Part shown: piece after piece, positions 1 to 11,913 of the stretch
Layout: each line of letters starts with the position of its first letter
Position numbering within the stretch: the first letter of the stretch is position 1
Assembly: GCA_025351165.1 (NCBI GenBank)
Contig: JANXWK010000018.1
Span: 1-45,685, forward strand
Length of the DNA: 45,685 bases
Direction of reading: 5' to 3'
DNA from: Hyphomicrobiales bacterium
GTDB lineage: Bacteria > Pseudomonadota > Alphaproteobacteria > Rhizobiales > Beijerinckiaceae
The notes under the pieces: generated by a model
Databases searched by the model: none
Told to the model about the DNA's origin: nothing
What the model saw: only the letters and a program-made list of their open reading frames with translations
Translations under genes and position numbers: made by a program

Positions 1-152
1 CAGAGGGGGCCGGGGCTGATCATTTGAAAGGTCTTGCACAGATTGCTCGGGTACTTCGCGAGCAAGAGCGTATTAAAAAACTTCGCTCCACACTTGATGC
101 AGATTTAATCTATACTATTTTGTGTGAACCACAGACTTTGAAAGCTGCATAG
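1..152 (+). CDS. ptsN: PTS IIA-like nitrogen regulatory protein PtsN, C-terminal end (partial)
   Basis: The first complete codon is at base 3 and the frame runs to TAG at 150-152, giving about 49 C-terminal residues. They contain GADHLKGLAQIARVLRE and then LRSTLDADLIYTILCEP, the usual last two helices of the nitrogen-PTS IIA protein of Alphaproteobacteria. PtsN accepts phosphate from NPr (PtsO) and links nitrogen and carbon status to potassium transport and other targets. The phosphorylated histidine lies in the missing N-terminal part. The identification rests on this tail alone, so it is good but not certain. Confidence 0.75.
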   Translation, partial: EGAGADHLKGLAQIARVLREQERIKKLRSTLDADLIYTILCEPQTLKAA

Positions 153-481
153 CCATAAACTACAGGCTAACACATCTCCTTTAGATTACTTTTTATGTAA
201 AGTATGTTCTCTGTTTAAACTGTCGTTTACAAGCCAGTTTACATGATTGTTTAAATTGATGAATTACATACTAGTTTGAAATACATAATCTTTATCTTAA
301 CTTAAAAATTCCCAAGTGGTAGGACGCTAAGGTATTTGCGCAGGCTCTTATTAAATAAGTTTATACTCAGATTATGTTTACATGCTGCCAGTTCTGTAGC
401 TTGAAACCACACCCTCATATCAAACCATCAGTCATCCACAGGCTGGATTAGGTTGGACTTGAAATCTACAACTAAAGCTTA
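153..481. other. Intergenic stretch with no gene seen
   Basis: About 330 A+T-rich bases between the ptsN stop codon and tRNA-Cys. I found no ORF with a ribosome binding site, no RNA gene and no convincing hairpin followed by a T-run. It presumably holds the ptsN terminator, and any control elements are not recognisable by eye. Confidence 0.5.
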
Positions 482-555
482 TGGAGGCCTCGGAGGGAAT
501 CGAACCCCCGTACAAGGATTTGCAGTCCTCTGCGTCACCACTCCGCCACGAGGCC
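482..555 (-). tRNA. tRNA-Cys (anticodon GCA)
   Basis: On the minus strand the 7-bp acceptor stem GGCCTCG pairs with CGAGGCC, followed by discriminator T and an encoded CCA. The anticodon loop reads CTGCAAA, giving GCA (Cys). The T-arm GGGGGTTCGATTCCC is canonical. The length is 74 nt. Confidence 0.95.
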
Positions 556-759
556 AATCGTTAAACAGGTGCGCTCGTGATCAATGACCCAAACGAAGCT
601 AAACGGCAAGTCTATTTTTTATTAAAATACGGATTAAATGACAGTACTATAATTGATTGTAAAATCGACAGTAAATTACAATAAATGCCTTGCATAGTTC
701 TGGAACTAGGGCTAATCAGTCACTTATAGTTAGGTACCAATCTGTACTGTACTAATTGC

Positions 760-836
760 GCGCCCATAGCTCAGCTGGATAGAGCATCAGACTACGAATC
801 TGAGGGTCAGAGGTTCGAATCCTTTTGGGCGCGCCA
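760..836 (+). tRNA. tRNA-Arg (anticodon ACG)
   Basis: Acceptor stem GCGCCCA pairs with TGGGCGC, followed by discriminator G and an encoded CCA. The D-arm AGCTCAGCTGGATAGAGC and T-loop GGTTCGAATCC are canonical. The anticodon loop CTACGAA gives ACG, the Arg tRNA whose A34 is normally deaminated to inosine. The length is 77 nt. A run of seven T follows immediately and may end transcription. Confidence 0.95.
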
Positions 837-1318
837 TTTTTTTACTACATAATTTAGCGATCTAATAAATACCTCCCAAACAACATCTGCATTTTGTGCC
901 ACTGTTAATGCCAAAATACCTTAGTTAAAACGCTGTGCATATACTGCTTTGCAAAGGCTAGCATTTTGAATTCGGCAATGCAAAATTATCAAATGATAAA
1001 AACATAAATGACTATAGCTTACAAGTAACATGAACCTTTTAGTACCATGAAGGCAAGCTGCCTTGATAACCACTTTTCCTAAATAAAATAATTATCATAT
1101 TGCTTAGATTACACATCTGCAAAGTCGTGTGCTGCACCTTAAATTTAAACACTATGCATTGGATTGGAGCTATGCAACCCATGTTTAAGTATTAAAAATA
1201 TAAATTGATTTAGAACGAGTTTTAGTTCTGCATCTGATGCAGTTGCTAAGGTATTACTGCAAAAAACCTAAAAGTAAGTCATGATTATTGTTAATAATTA
1301 TTTGAACACTTAGTAGAA
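837..1318. other. Gene-free A+T-rich stretch downstream of atpC
   Basis: About 480 bases between tRNA-Arg and the atpC stop codon. I see no ORF with a ribosome binding site and no RNA gene. A small A+T-only hairpin (ATTATT-GTT-AATAAT, 1284-1298) lies just past atpC and, read on the minus strand, is followed by T-rich DNA. It could contribute to termination of the atp operon, but it is weak. Confidence 0.4.
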
Positions 1319-1720
1319 TTATTTTTCCAGAATATTTTTAAGCTCTTTTAACTGTGAAATATGTGCATCCGCAGCGGTACGTTCTACATCCGTTTTTGCG
1401 GCTATGCGTAAAGTTTCTGAATGAATAATTTCCTGAGTTATGGACTCAATTGAAATTTCTTCTATTGGTGCGCCTCCGTCAGCCAGGATTGTCAGACCCT
1501 TTTCGTTGATATCAGCAAATCCACCTTTAATAACAATTCTGGTGGCATTATTTTTGCTTTCAACAACAAATGCAATACCTGGCCTCAATGCGGTCGTAAA
1601 AGGCGCATGCCCTGGAAGGACAGTAAATTCACCATCCAGCCCTGGAACAACTACCTGTTCAACCTGACCTGAAAACAAGGTTTTTTCAGGTGATACAAGT
1701 TCAAACTGGAAAGTAGACAT
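1319..1720 (-). CDS. atpC: F1-type ATP synthase epsilon subunit
   Basis: The 133-residue epsilon chain is part of the central stalk of F1 at the cytoplasmic face of the inner membrane. It couples rotation to catalysis and can inhibit ATP hydrolysis. The N-terminal beta-sandwich signature is clear: FELVSPEKTLFSGQVEQVVVPG, then GEFTVLPGHAPFTTALRPG and FADINEKGLTILADGA-like residues. A helical C-terminal part follows from about residue 90. Length is normal for the family. It is the last gene of the atpHAGDC operon, 62 bases after atpD, and nothing appears missing. Confidence 0.96.
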   Translation of the reverse strand: MSTFQFELVSPEKTLFSGQVEQVVVPGLDGEFTVLPGHAPFTTALRPGIAFVVESKNNATRIVIKGGFADINEKGLTILADGGAPIEEISIESITQEIIHSETLRIAAKTDVERTAADAHISQLKELKNILEK

Positions 1721-1782
1721 ATTAAATGCTCCAAAGCTTCAGGCATAGATGCGCAGGTCACGCCCACATGTAGTCGATTATA

Positions 1783-3625
<1,843 letters not shown>

Positions 3626-3634
3626 AAACAGCCC

Positions 3635-4498
3635 CTATAAAGCTTCCGCGCCAGAAATAATTTCTATAAGCTCTTTTGTAATCATAGCTTGACGCGAACG
3701 ATTATATTGCTGTGTATATTTTTTTGCCATTTCCCCCGCATTACGCGTTGCACTATCCATCGCACTCATCTTAGCACCCATTTCGGATGCAGCATTTTCC
3801 AACAACGCGCGGTAAATTTGAACCGTTAAATTTCTTGGAACTATTTTTTCTAAAATAGTTGCTTCATCTGGTTCGTATTCAACATCAAGTTTTGGTCCAG
3901 CCTGATCCATATCAAGTGGGATTATACGTTTTTCTGTAGGTATTTGAGCTATAACAGAGCGAAATCTTGAATAAAAAATAGTTGCAATATCAAACTCTTG
4001 GGCTTCAAACATCTCTAGAACACGCGATGTAACCAGTTCTGCCTGTGGAAAGCCAATCTGTTTAACTGAACGAAACTCTATCACGTCAACAATATGTTTT
4101 TCGAAATTACGTTTTAGCTGCTCAAACCCTTTTTTACCGACACATAAAATTTTAACCGTTTTCCCTTGAGAAATCAGCTCATTGGCCTTGTCGCGTGCAA
4201 GACGTGCGATGGATGAGTTAAAACCACCACACAAACCACGTTCGGCTGTACAAACAACAAGCAGGTGGACTTTATCTGCACCGCGACCTGTCATTAACAC
4301 AGGCGCAGAGTCCGCTGAAGCGTTTGCTGTTAGACCCGCAAGTACAGTCTCCATACGCTCTGCATAGGGACGTGCGGCCTCGGCTGCTAATTGTGCACGA
4401 CGAAGCTTTGCTGCTGCAACCATTTGCATTGCTTTAGTGATCTTTTGGGTCGCTTTCACAGAAGTGATACGATTTCGGAGATCTTTAAGTGAAGGCAT
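3635..4498 (-). CDS. atpG: F1-type ATP synthase gamma subunit
   Basis: The 287-residue gamma subunit is the rotating central shaft of F1. The conserved N-terminal coiled-coil helix begins [20 protein letters not shown] and continues with [15 protein letters not shown]. The middle holds the Rossmann-like domain ([16 protein letters not shown]). The C-terminal helix contains [21 protein letters not shown] and the family ending [18 protein letters not shown]. Length is normal. It starts 22 bases after atpA stops. Unusually, the next gene downstream is not atpD but a small membrane-protein gene 9 bases away. Confidence 0.97.
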   Translation of the reverse strand: MPSLKDLRNRITSVKATQKITKAMQMVAAAKLRRAQLAAEAARPYAERMETVLAGLTANASADSAPVLMTGRGADKVHLLVVCTAERGLCGGFNSSIARLARDKANELISQGKTVKILCVGKKGFEQLKRNFEKHIVDVIEFRSVKQIGFPQAELVTSRVLEMFEAQEFDIATIFYSRFRSVIAQIPTEKRIIPLDMDQAGPKLDVEYEPDEATILEKIVPRNLTVQIYRALLENAASEMGAKMSAMDSATRNAGEMAKKYTQQYNRSRQAMITKELIEIISGAEAL

Positions 4499-4520
4499 AA
4501 CCCTTATCCCTCAACTTCAG

Positions 4521-6610
<2,090 letters not shown>

Positions 6611-6849
6611 GTCTGTATCTTTCTATCTTTTTGAGTATCGAATGTATCAAAGTATTGTTCTGAAGTGGTACTCGAGCGTATTGAAATCTGGAACAATCTA
6701 TGCCCAACGTGACTTTAGCTTCCCGTACACTCACCTGTGTCGCCTAACATGCTCTTTTATGTGGCGCAACCCTGATTTGAGACTCTTAAATGTTAAATTC
6801 GTATGTAGTTTTTAAAAATTGTATTATCTTGTAGCAGTTCAACTCAAAA

Positions 6850-7030
6850 GCGCCTATGCTCTGTGTGCGGTGCTGCCCAGCGCGTTTGAATACGTTTTCC
6901 CCGGGCCTTATCGACCACACGGGAGCTGTCCCTGCCTAAGTTCGTGGATTTTGGCAAACGGTGCCCACCTACTTAGTAGGTTTCGTGGGATCGATTATTC
7001 GACGGCTTATGGTGGCTCCGCACTTTACAT
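6850..7030 (+). ncRNA. ssrS: 6S RNA (RNA polymerase regulator)
   Basis: A 6S RNA is called from position and structure. It ends about 12 bases before the ATG of the 5-formyltetrahydrofolate cyclo-ligase gene, the conserved neighbour of ssrS. A closing helix can be drawn between GTGCGG (6865-6870) and CCGCAC (7018-7023). Internal conserved-looking blocks include GCCCAGCGCGTTTGAATACG, CCCCGGGCC and CACCTACTTAGTAGGTTTCG, the last itself a hairpin. 6S RNA mimics an open promoter and sequesters sigma-70 holoenzyme in stationary phase. Exact ends are approximate. Confidence 0.85.
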
Positions 7031-7041
7031 CCAGCACTAAA

Positions 7042-7611
7042 ATGAATGATAAAAAATTCATCAGAGACCGTATCATAATTCAACGCAACGGGCTTTTGCC
7101 TGAATTACGTGAGCGCGCCTCCTTTAAAATTGCAAAATTTATAAACTATACTGATTTAAGCTTAAATTGTAGTTTTATTGCAGGATATGCGCCTCTGGGA
7201 TCAGAAGCTGACCCACGTCCTGTAATGGAAAAATTTGCTCAATCAGGTATGGGCCTATGCCTTCCTTACACACATAAATCCTGTCTCACTTACCATAAAT
7301 ACAATTTTGGCAACAGGCTTGTGCGGAGTGGTTTTGGGACTGAAGCACCCGATCCAAACAGCCAGAACATTCGGCCCGATATTCTTCTTGTTCCACTTGT
7401 TGCCTTTGATATTACAGGTGCGCGCATTGGTTGGGGAAAAGGTTATTATGATCGCTCAATTTCAGAGTTAAAGGCTGATGGGAAACCACTTTTAACAATC
7501 GGCATCGCTTTTAGTTTTCAACAGGTAAATTTTGTACCAGTTGAGTCTCATGATGTGACATTGGATTATGTTGCAACCGAACAAGGTTTGATCGTGTGTC
7601 ATAAATCCTGA
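7042..7611 (+). CDS. fau: 5-formyltetrahydrofolate cyclo-ligase
   Basis: Cytoplasmic enzyme that converts 5-formyl-THF to 5,10-methenyl-THF with ATP, returning a storage folate to one-carbon metabolism. From ATG 7042 the protein has 189 residues, the family size. Visible motifs are the N-terminal RDRIIIQRNGLLPELRERAS helix region, AGYAPLGSEADPRPVM, LVPLVAFD, and the glycine-rich GWGKGYYDR at about 130-138. The frame remains open upstream to 6961, but those codons lie inside the 6S RNA, so the later ATG was chosen. It is probably co-transcribed with 6S RNA, as in many proteobacteria (the ygfA arrangement). Confidence 0.93.
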   Translation: MNDKKFIRDRIIIQRNGLLPELRERASFKIAKFINYTDLSLNCSFIAGYAPLGSEADPRPVMEKFAQSGMGLCLPYTHKSCLTYHKYNFGNRLVRSGFGTEAPDPNSQNIRPDILLVPLVAFDITGARIGWGKGYYDRSISELKADGKPLLTIGIAFSFQQVNFVPVESHDVTLDYVATEQGLIVCHKS

Positions 7612-7676
7612 ACATGGAACTTAAAGTTTCAGAATGTGTTTAGTTCAACTTGATCTACTATAAGTTGAGGTTGTAC

Positions 7677-8501
7677 ATGCCATATGTTGAAACGCGCGAT
7701 GGAACAAAGCTTTACGTTAAAGTCTGGGGCGAAGGACAGCCTATTGTTCTTATCCATGGCTGGCCACTTTCTTCTGATTCATGGGATCCACAGGCTTTTG
7801 AGCTGGCAAAAGCCGGATATAAAGTCATTTCATATGATCGACGTGGTTTTGGCAGATCAGACCAGCCGTGGACTGGATATGATTATGCAACCTTAACTGA
7901 TGACTTAAATGATGTCATGCAGGCCACAGGCGCCACAGACAATGCAACACTTATTGGCTTTTCAATGGGTGGAGGTGAGGTTGCGCGCTACTGTTCAAAA
8001 TATAATGGTAAAGGCGTTATTAAATGCGGACTTATTTCTTCCATAGTGCCCTACATGTTGCAAACGCCCGATAATGTTAATGGTACGCCAAAGGAAAAAC
8101 TTGACGATATTGCTGCTGGAATTCAAAAGGATAGGCCCAGTTTCATGCGGTCATTCCTAATGGATTTTTTTGGTCAGGGCGTATTGCTGAATACTGTATC
8201 AGAGGAAATTATAGACTGGGCATGGTCTATGACCATGCAGGCAGGATTAAAATCAACTTTGAGCTGCGCGGATTCCTTCGGGACGACGGATTTCAGATCT
8301 GAATTATCGGCCCTTACTGTTCCTACATTAATAATTCATGGCACCGCAGATAAAACAGTGCCAATTGACGCGACTGGAAGAGTTGCCGCCAAACTTATAA
8401 AAAAGGCGCATTATATAGAATATGATGGCGCACCACATGGGCTTTTTGTTACCCATCAGCAAAGACTTACAGATGATCTCTTAAGTTTTATGAAGTCTTA
8501 A
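7677..8501 (+). CDS. Alpha/beta hydrolase (cofactor-free chloroperoxidase/esterase type)
   Basis: A 274-residue alpha/beta-fold hydrolase. The oxyanion-hole motif LIHGWP is at 25-30. The nucleophile elbow GFSMGG places Ser96. Asp225 in HGTADKTVP and His254 in APHGLF complete the triad. YDRRGFGRSDQPW is typical of the non-heme chloroperoxidase/arylesterase group (about 273-278 residues), which hydrolyses esters and can show perhydrolase activity. ATG 7677 was chosen because GAGG stands 6 bases upstream; an in-frame TTG at 7650 is less likely. There is no signal peptide, so it should be cytoplasmic. The true substrate is unknown, and the position after fau carries no clear functional message. 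Confidence 0.88.
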   Translation: MPYVETRDGTKLYVKVWGEGQPIVLIHGWPLSSDSWDPQAFELAKAGYKVISYDRRGFGRSDQPWTGYDYATLTDDLNDVMQATGATDNATLIGFSMGGGEVARYCSKYNGKGVIKCGLISSIVPYMLQTPDNVNGTPKEKLDDIAAGIQKDRPSFMRSFLMDFFGQGVLLNTVSEEIIDWAWSMTMQAGLKSTLSCADSFGTTDFRSELSALTVPTLIIHGTADKTVPIDATGRVAAKLIKKAHYIEYDGAPHGLFVTHQQRLTDDLLSFMKS

Positions 8502-8548
8502 ATTCTATGCATTAATTTGAGCTGCGTAATCTTCAAATGTAATTGTCT

Positions 8549-9655
8549 TCAACATGTTGACTTACCAGCTGTACAGATTCTGCGCTTAATAACAGGAAAA
8601 GACTTTGCAGGGGAGGTATTTTTACCCTGCATGTTGACACCATTTCCACTTTTTATCAAAGGTACTTGCGGCATAGAACGGCTTAAGGGTGAATGCTTAA
8701 AATGTGCTGAAGGCAACATCTGCTGCGGCACGGTTGAGCGCTGCAAAGGCTGGGCTTTAAAAGGCTGGGCTTTAAAAGAATTTGGTGCAGTCACGTAATT
8801 TTGTTGAATACGAGACTGGCCTTTTATTGATGGCGATTTTTGTATTGGTAGCGATTTTTGTTCGTTACTCTCCGTATCTGCTTTTATTAATTTTTGAGCT
8901 GGTTTTTTTGAATTATCATTGGAAAGATCGACTGCAAAATTTTGTGGTGCCCTTACTTTAAAAGGCTCGGCCATCTTATCAGTAGGTGGTGCAATCTGCC
9001 CAGGTGGTAAACGTTTTTCACTTTTGAAATTTAAATTATCGTTAGGTTTTGGAGCAGTATTTAGTCTGGGAATGGCACCAAGTGGCACTTTTTTTAAAGT
9101 GAGCGCCTCTGGGGCAACCAACTGCGCTACAGTTACATTAGGCTTCAAATTCGACACTGATTTTATTTTTGTCCATACAGACATAATTTCTGTATCTGGG
9201 AAAGTCAGGTTTGAGACAAGACCATCACATATCCATTGTTTGCTTGTTTTATCTTTACTTGAATGATTTTGAGGGTCGCCGTTCTGAATTTTGGCTAAAG
9301 CATCAAGTTTACCAGCTTTTGAATTTGGAGGCGCAAGCCTCATTTGTATGACATCATTTGATTTTTCCAGTACAAAGCAACTTGAACTACGATTTTTTCC
9401 TTCTCCGTAATAATAACAGATTTGGTTTGCTTTAACTGTCCAACACGCATCAGTATTTTCATAATAGCCGTTATTACCAAAAACACGACCATCAGTTAAA
9501 TGATATTCTGAAAAAAACCTGCCTTCGACTGAACGTCCAGTCAGTGTATTTCCAGATACAAGAGCGTTTATGTCTCCCTCATCCATAAGCTGGGCAGAAG
9601 CCATGTTCACTAATGTGAAGGCTAAAATAAAAACCAATAAAAAATGTCTTTTCAT
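8549..9655 (-). CDS. Secreted protein, paralog B, with long low-complexity tail
   Basis: I do not recognise a characterised family. The 368-residue product starts with a clear signal peptide (MKRHFLLVFILAFTLVNMASA, cleavage near 21/22). Residues about 24-165 form a domain shared with the upstream neighbour: GNTLTGR, FFSEYHLTDGRVFGNN, NTDACW, CYYYGEG, CFVLEK, LAPPNS, and W.CDGLVS. Four conserved cysteines suggest disulfides in the periplasm. The remaining 200 residues are rich in Lys, Pro, Gln and Ser and look disordered, with a perfect FKAQP pair. Its ATG overlaps the stop of the neighbour by four bases (ATGA), so the two are translated as a pair. It ends tail-to-tail with the hydrolase gene. 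Function unknown. Confidence 0.85.
   Translation of the reverse strand: MKRHFLLVFILAFTLVNMASAQLMDEGDINALVSGNTLTGRSVEGRFFSEYHLTDGRVFGNNGYYENTDACWTVKANQICYYYGEGKNRSSSCFVLEKSNDVIQMRLAPPNSKAGKLDALAKIQNGDPQNHSSKDKTSKQWICDGLVSNLTFPDTEIMSVWTKIKSVSNLKPNVTVAQLVAPEALTLKKVPLGAIPRLNTAPKPNDNLNFKSEKRLPPGQIAPPTDKMAEPFKVRAPQNFAVDLSNDNSKKPAQKLIKADTESNEQKSLPIQKSPSIKGQSRIQQNYVTAPNSFKAQPFKAQPLQRSTVPQQMLPSAHFKHSPLSRSMPQVPLIKSGNGVNMQGKNTSPAKSFPVIKRRICTAGKSTC
8745..8774. repeat. Perfect 15-bp tandem repeat, two units
   Basis: AAAGGCTGGGCTTTA occurs twice without a gap. It lies in the low-complexity tail of the secreted protein and encodes FKAQP twice on the minus strand. A multiple-of-three unit can change copy number without breaking the frame. 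Confidence 0.9.
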
Positions 9656-10140
9656 TTAAATTCGGCCAGTTTGCGTCTTTTGTTGAATAAATGACTTACG
9701 AGCCCATCACATGTCCAAGGTTTACCATTATCCCCCAATTTGTCAGGATTTGCTTTTTCAACTCTGGCTACAGCATTGATTTGACCCTGATTTGTGTTCG
9801 GGGGTGCATTGGTCAAAATGTAGTTTTCATCTATTTTGGTAACTGTGAAACAAAAGAGAAGCCTGCGTTCAGGGGGGCCGTAATAATAACAGACTTTGCC
9901 TGGCTGTACAATCCAGCAGGCATCGGTGTTGGCAATGCCTCTATTGTGACCATATGCATGCCCATCTGCATGATGAAACTCGATAAAAGGTGCACCGTCA
10001 GTATAGCGGCCTAAAACGGTATTTCCCTCAAATAATTTTTGTATTTCAGTATCAGACAGTACTTGAGAGAAAGAGTGGCCAGGCAAAAGCATGCTTAACC
10101 AAAAAGCCATCAAAACCGTTGTAAATCTTGTTTTCAACAT
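9652..10140 (-). CDS. Secreted protein, paralog A, conserved-cysteine domain
   Basis: Unrecognised family. From ATG 10140 it has 162 residues with a signal peptide (MLKTRFTTVLMAFWLSMLLPGHSFS) followed by one compact domain. It matches the N-terminal domain of the downstream gene motif for motif: LFEGNTVLGRYTDG, FIEFHHADGHAYGHN, NTDACWIV, VCYYYGPP, CFTV, APPNTNQGQINAVARV, and WTCDGLVSHL. An in-frame ATG at 10167 exists; 10140 was preferred because GGAG lies just before it and the signal peptide then begins properly. The general layout (GNT..GR / W.V / C.YYG / CF) recalls small periplasmic proteins common in Rhizobiales, but no function follows. The 240 bases upstream separate it from a divergent histidine kinase gene. 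Confidence 0.85.
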   Translation of the reverse strand: MLKTRFTTVLMAFWLSMLLPGHSFSQVLSDTEIQKLFEGNTVLGRYTDGAPFIEFHHADGHAYGHNRGIANTDACWIVQPGKVCYYYGPPERRLLFCFTVTKIDENYILTNAPPNTNQGQINAVARVEKANPDKLGDNGKPWTCDGLVSHLFNKRRKLAEFK

Positions 10141-10380
10141 AAGCTCCGTCTTAAATTCTACATACATTTATTCACCCTGATTTGCGTTTAAAGACAATCA
10201 AAAATACATTTTTCTCTTTGTAATTTACAAACCAAGTAATTTTGAAAGAAAGAACTTAAAAAACACAATTAAATCAGTCATTGCAGGAGCATGTTAAGAA
10301 AGTTGGTTTACGCTGTACATAGCGCTGTCTGGAGCGCTCATTGCATATGAAAAATCAAAAGTTGGCGACGTTTAAATAAT

Positions 10381-11913
10381 ATGTCACAGGTTTCAATAGA
10401 TGATATAGAAAGCAAACAGGCCAAGGAAGATCAGGCCAATCGACAACGCGCTGCGCTGGTGTCAGCTGTAAAAGAAACGCGTGAAAGGCTCAGCTCATCT
10501 GCTGGTCTCAATCGATCCTATGATTATGAACTTATTCGACTTTATGCATTGGGTAAAGTGAGCGCAGCTCTTGCAATAACGCTGTTTACACAGGCGATTG
10601 CTGGTGCTCTGATGATCTGGATAGATGCTTTTAAAAGCGCTATCTGGTGCGTAATTGCGCTTGGCTCTGCCTATATTTACATATTGGCATGTAAAAAATT
10701 TCTCACACTTGATCCTGATAAAGTCAGGATTGAACCCTGGAAAAGATACATGGCGTTTTGTGAATTCATATTCTCAACTGCATGGGTTTCCATTGTATTT
10801 TTAACTCCTTTTGATATCAAGGAAACTGTTATATTCATTGTTTTTGCACTTATATTATTTGGTTCAATGACGGTCATATTATCAGCCAGTATCCCAGTTA
10901 CAGTCTATTCAGGGCTGTTGCCAATCGCAGGAGCCATGGCTTATGAATTCCAGATTGGAAGTGATGCAAATATTGCAGTTCCCACCATGATGGTTGGCGG
11001 TTCTGTAATTTTCTTCATGCTGCTCGCAAACAGGATTTATGTTTCTTCCGTTGAAATTATTTCCTCCCGTGCTGAGAAAAGCGCGCTGATTGTTGAACTT
11101 GAGCAAGAAACTGTTCGCTCACGAGATGCCCGTAAAAGAGCTGAGGAAGCCAATCTGGCTAAATCACGCTTTCTAGCGACCATGAGCCACGAGCTGCGCA
11201 CTCCATTAAATGCTATTCTTGGTTTTTCTGAAGTCATGAAAAGTGAACTTTTTGGAAGTCATGCTGTACAGGAATACAAAACCTATTCAAACGACATCCA
11301 TGACAGTGGCGATCATCTTCTCAAGCTTATCAATGAAATTCTTGATCTTTCGCGTATTGAAGCTGGTCGCTATGAACTTAAGGAAGAAGCTGTCAGTCTT
11401 GTTGAAATTGCAGAGGATTGCCGCCATACACTCTCATTAAGAGCAAAGAACAAAGATATAAAAGTTCATGAAGCGCTACAATCTGGTTTGCCACGTTTAT
11501 GGGTTGACGAACGCTCCATGCGGCAGATTGCACTTAATTTACTTGGAAATGCCATTAAATTTACACCTTCAAGCGGTGAAATTGTTATTAAAGTTGGCTG
11601 GACAGCTTCTGGAGGACAATACTTGAGTGTCCGTGACAATGGGCCAGGCATTCCAAAAGATGAGATTGATACCGTATTGACATCCTTTGGACGAGGTGCG
11701 GCGGCAATCAAATCAGCTGAGCAAGGGTCAGGTTTAGGTCTACCGATTGTAAAAGCGCTCGCTGAAATGCATGGGGGAAGCCTCAAACTAAAATCAGAGG
11801 TCGGAATAGGTACAGAAGCCATCGTTACATTCCCGCCTGAACGCGTTATGCAGGCGCTGGCACCTGTTAGCCGTGATGGGAAACCTGCAGAAAAGCTGTA
11901 TCGTATCGCTTAA
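10381..11913 (+). CDS. Membrane sensor histidine kinase (PleC/DivJ/PdhS-like HisKA class)
   Basis: A 510-residue two-component sensor. An N-terminal cytoplasmic stretch of about 55 residues is followed by roughly six hydrophobic helices (57-80, 84-106, 122-142, 147-168, 171-190, 200-219) with short loops. A coiled-coil linker (225-260) leads to the HisKA domain with phospho-acceptor His270 in SHELRTPLNAI. The HATPase_c domain shows the N box (LLGNAIKF, Asn390), DNGPGIP at 419-425 and GSGLGLPIVKAL at 449-460. There is no PAS or receiver domain. The HisKA part resembles the PleC/DivJ/PdhS group of alphaproteobacterial cell-cycle kinases. No response regulator adjoins it, so it is an orphan kinase with unknown signal and partner. 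Its stop overlaps the cobT stop (convergent) by four bases. Confidence 0.9.
   Translation: MSQVSIDDIESKQAKEDQANRQRAALVSAVKETRERLSSSAGLNRSYDYELIRLYALGKVSAALAITLFTQAIAGALMIWIDAFKSAIWCVIALGSAYIYILACKKFLTLDPDKVRIEPWKRYMAFCEFIFSTAWVSIVFLTPFDIKETVIFIVFALILFGSMTVILSASIPVTVYSGLLPIAGAMAYEFQIGSDANIAVPTMMVGGSVIFFMLLANRIYVSSVEIISSRAEKSALIVELEQETVRSRDARKRAEEANLAKSRFLATMSHELRTPLNAILGFSEVMKSELFGSHAVQEYKTYSNDIHDSGDHLLKLINEILDLSRIEAGRYELKEEAVSLVEIAEDCRHTLSLRAKNKDIKVHEALQSGLPRLWVDERSMRQIALNLLGNAIKFTPSSGEIVIKVGWTASGGQYLSVRDNGPGIPKDEIDTVLTSFGRGAAAIKSAEQGSGLGLPIVKALAEMHGGSLKLKSEVGIGTEAIVTFPPERVMQALAPVSRDGKPAEKLYRIA

Noticed and set aside
1284-1298. Hairpin after atpC considered as a terminator
   Set aside because: The stem is six A-T pairs only and the following T-run is interrupted, too weak to call.
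8517-8798. 93-codon open frame on the plus strand overlapping the secreted protein tail
   Set aside because: Antisense to the low-complexity tail. Its end, with two KGWAL units, is the other strand of the 15-bp repeat.
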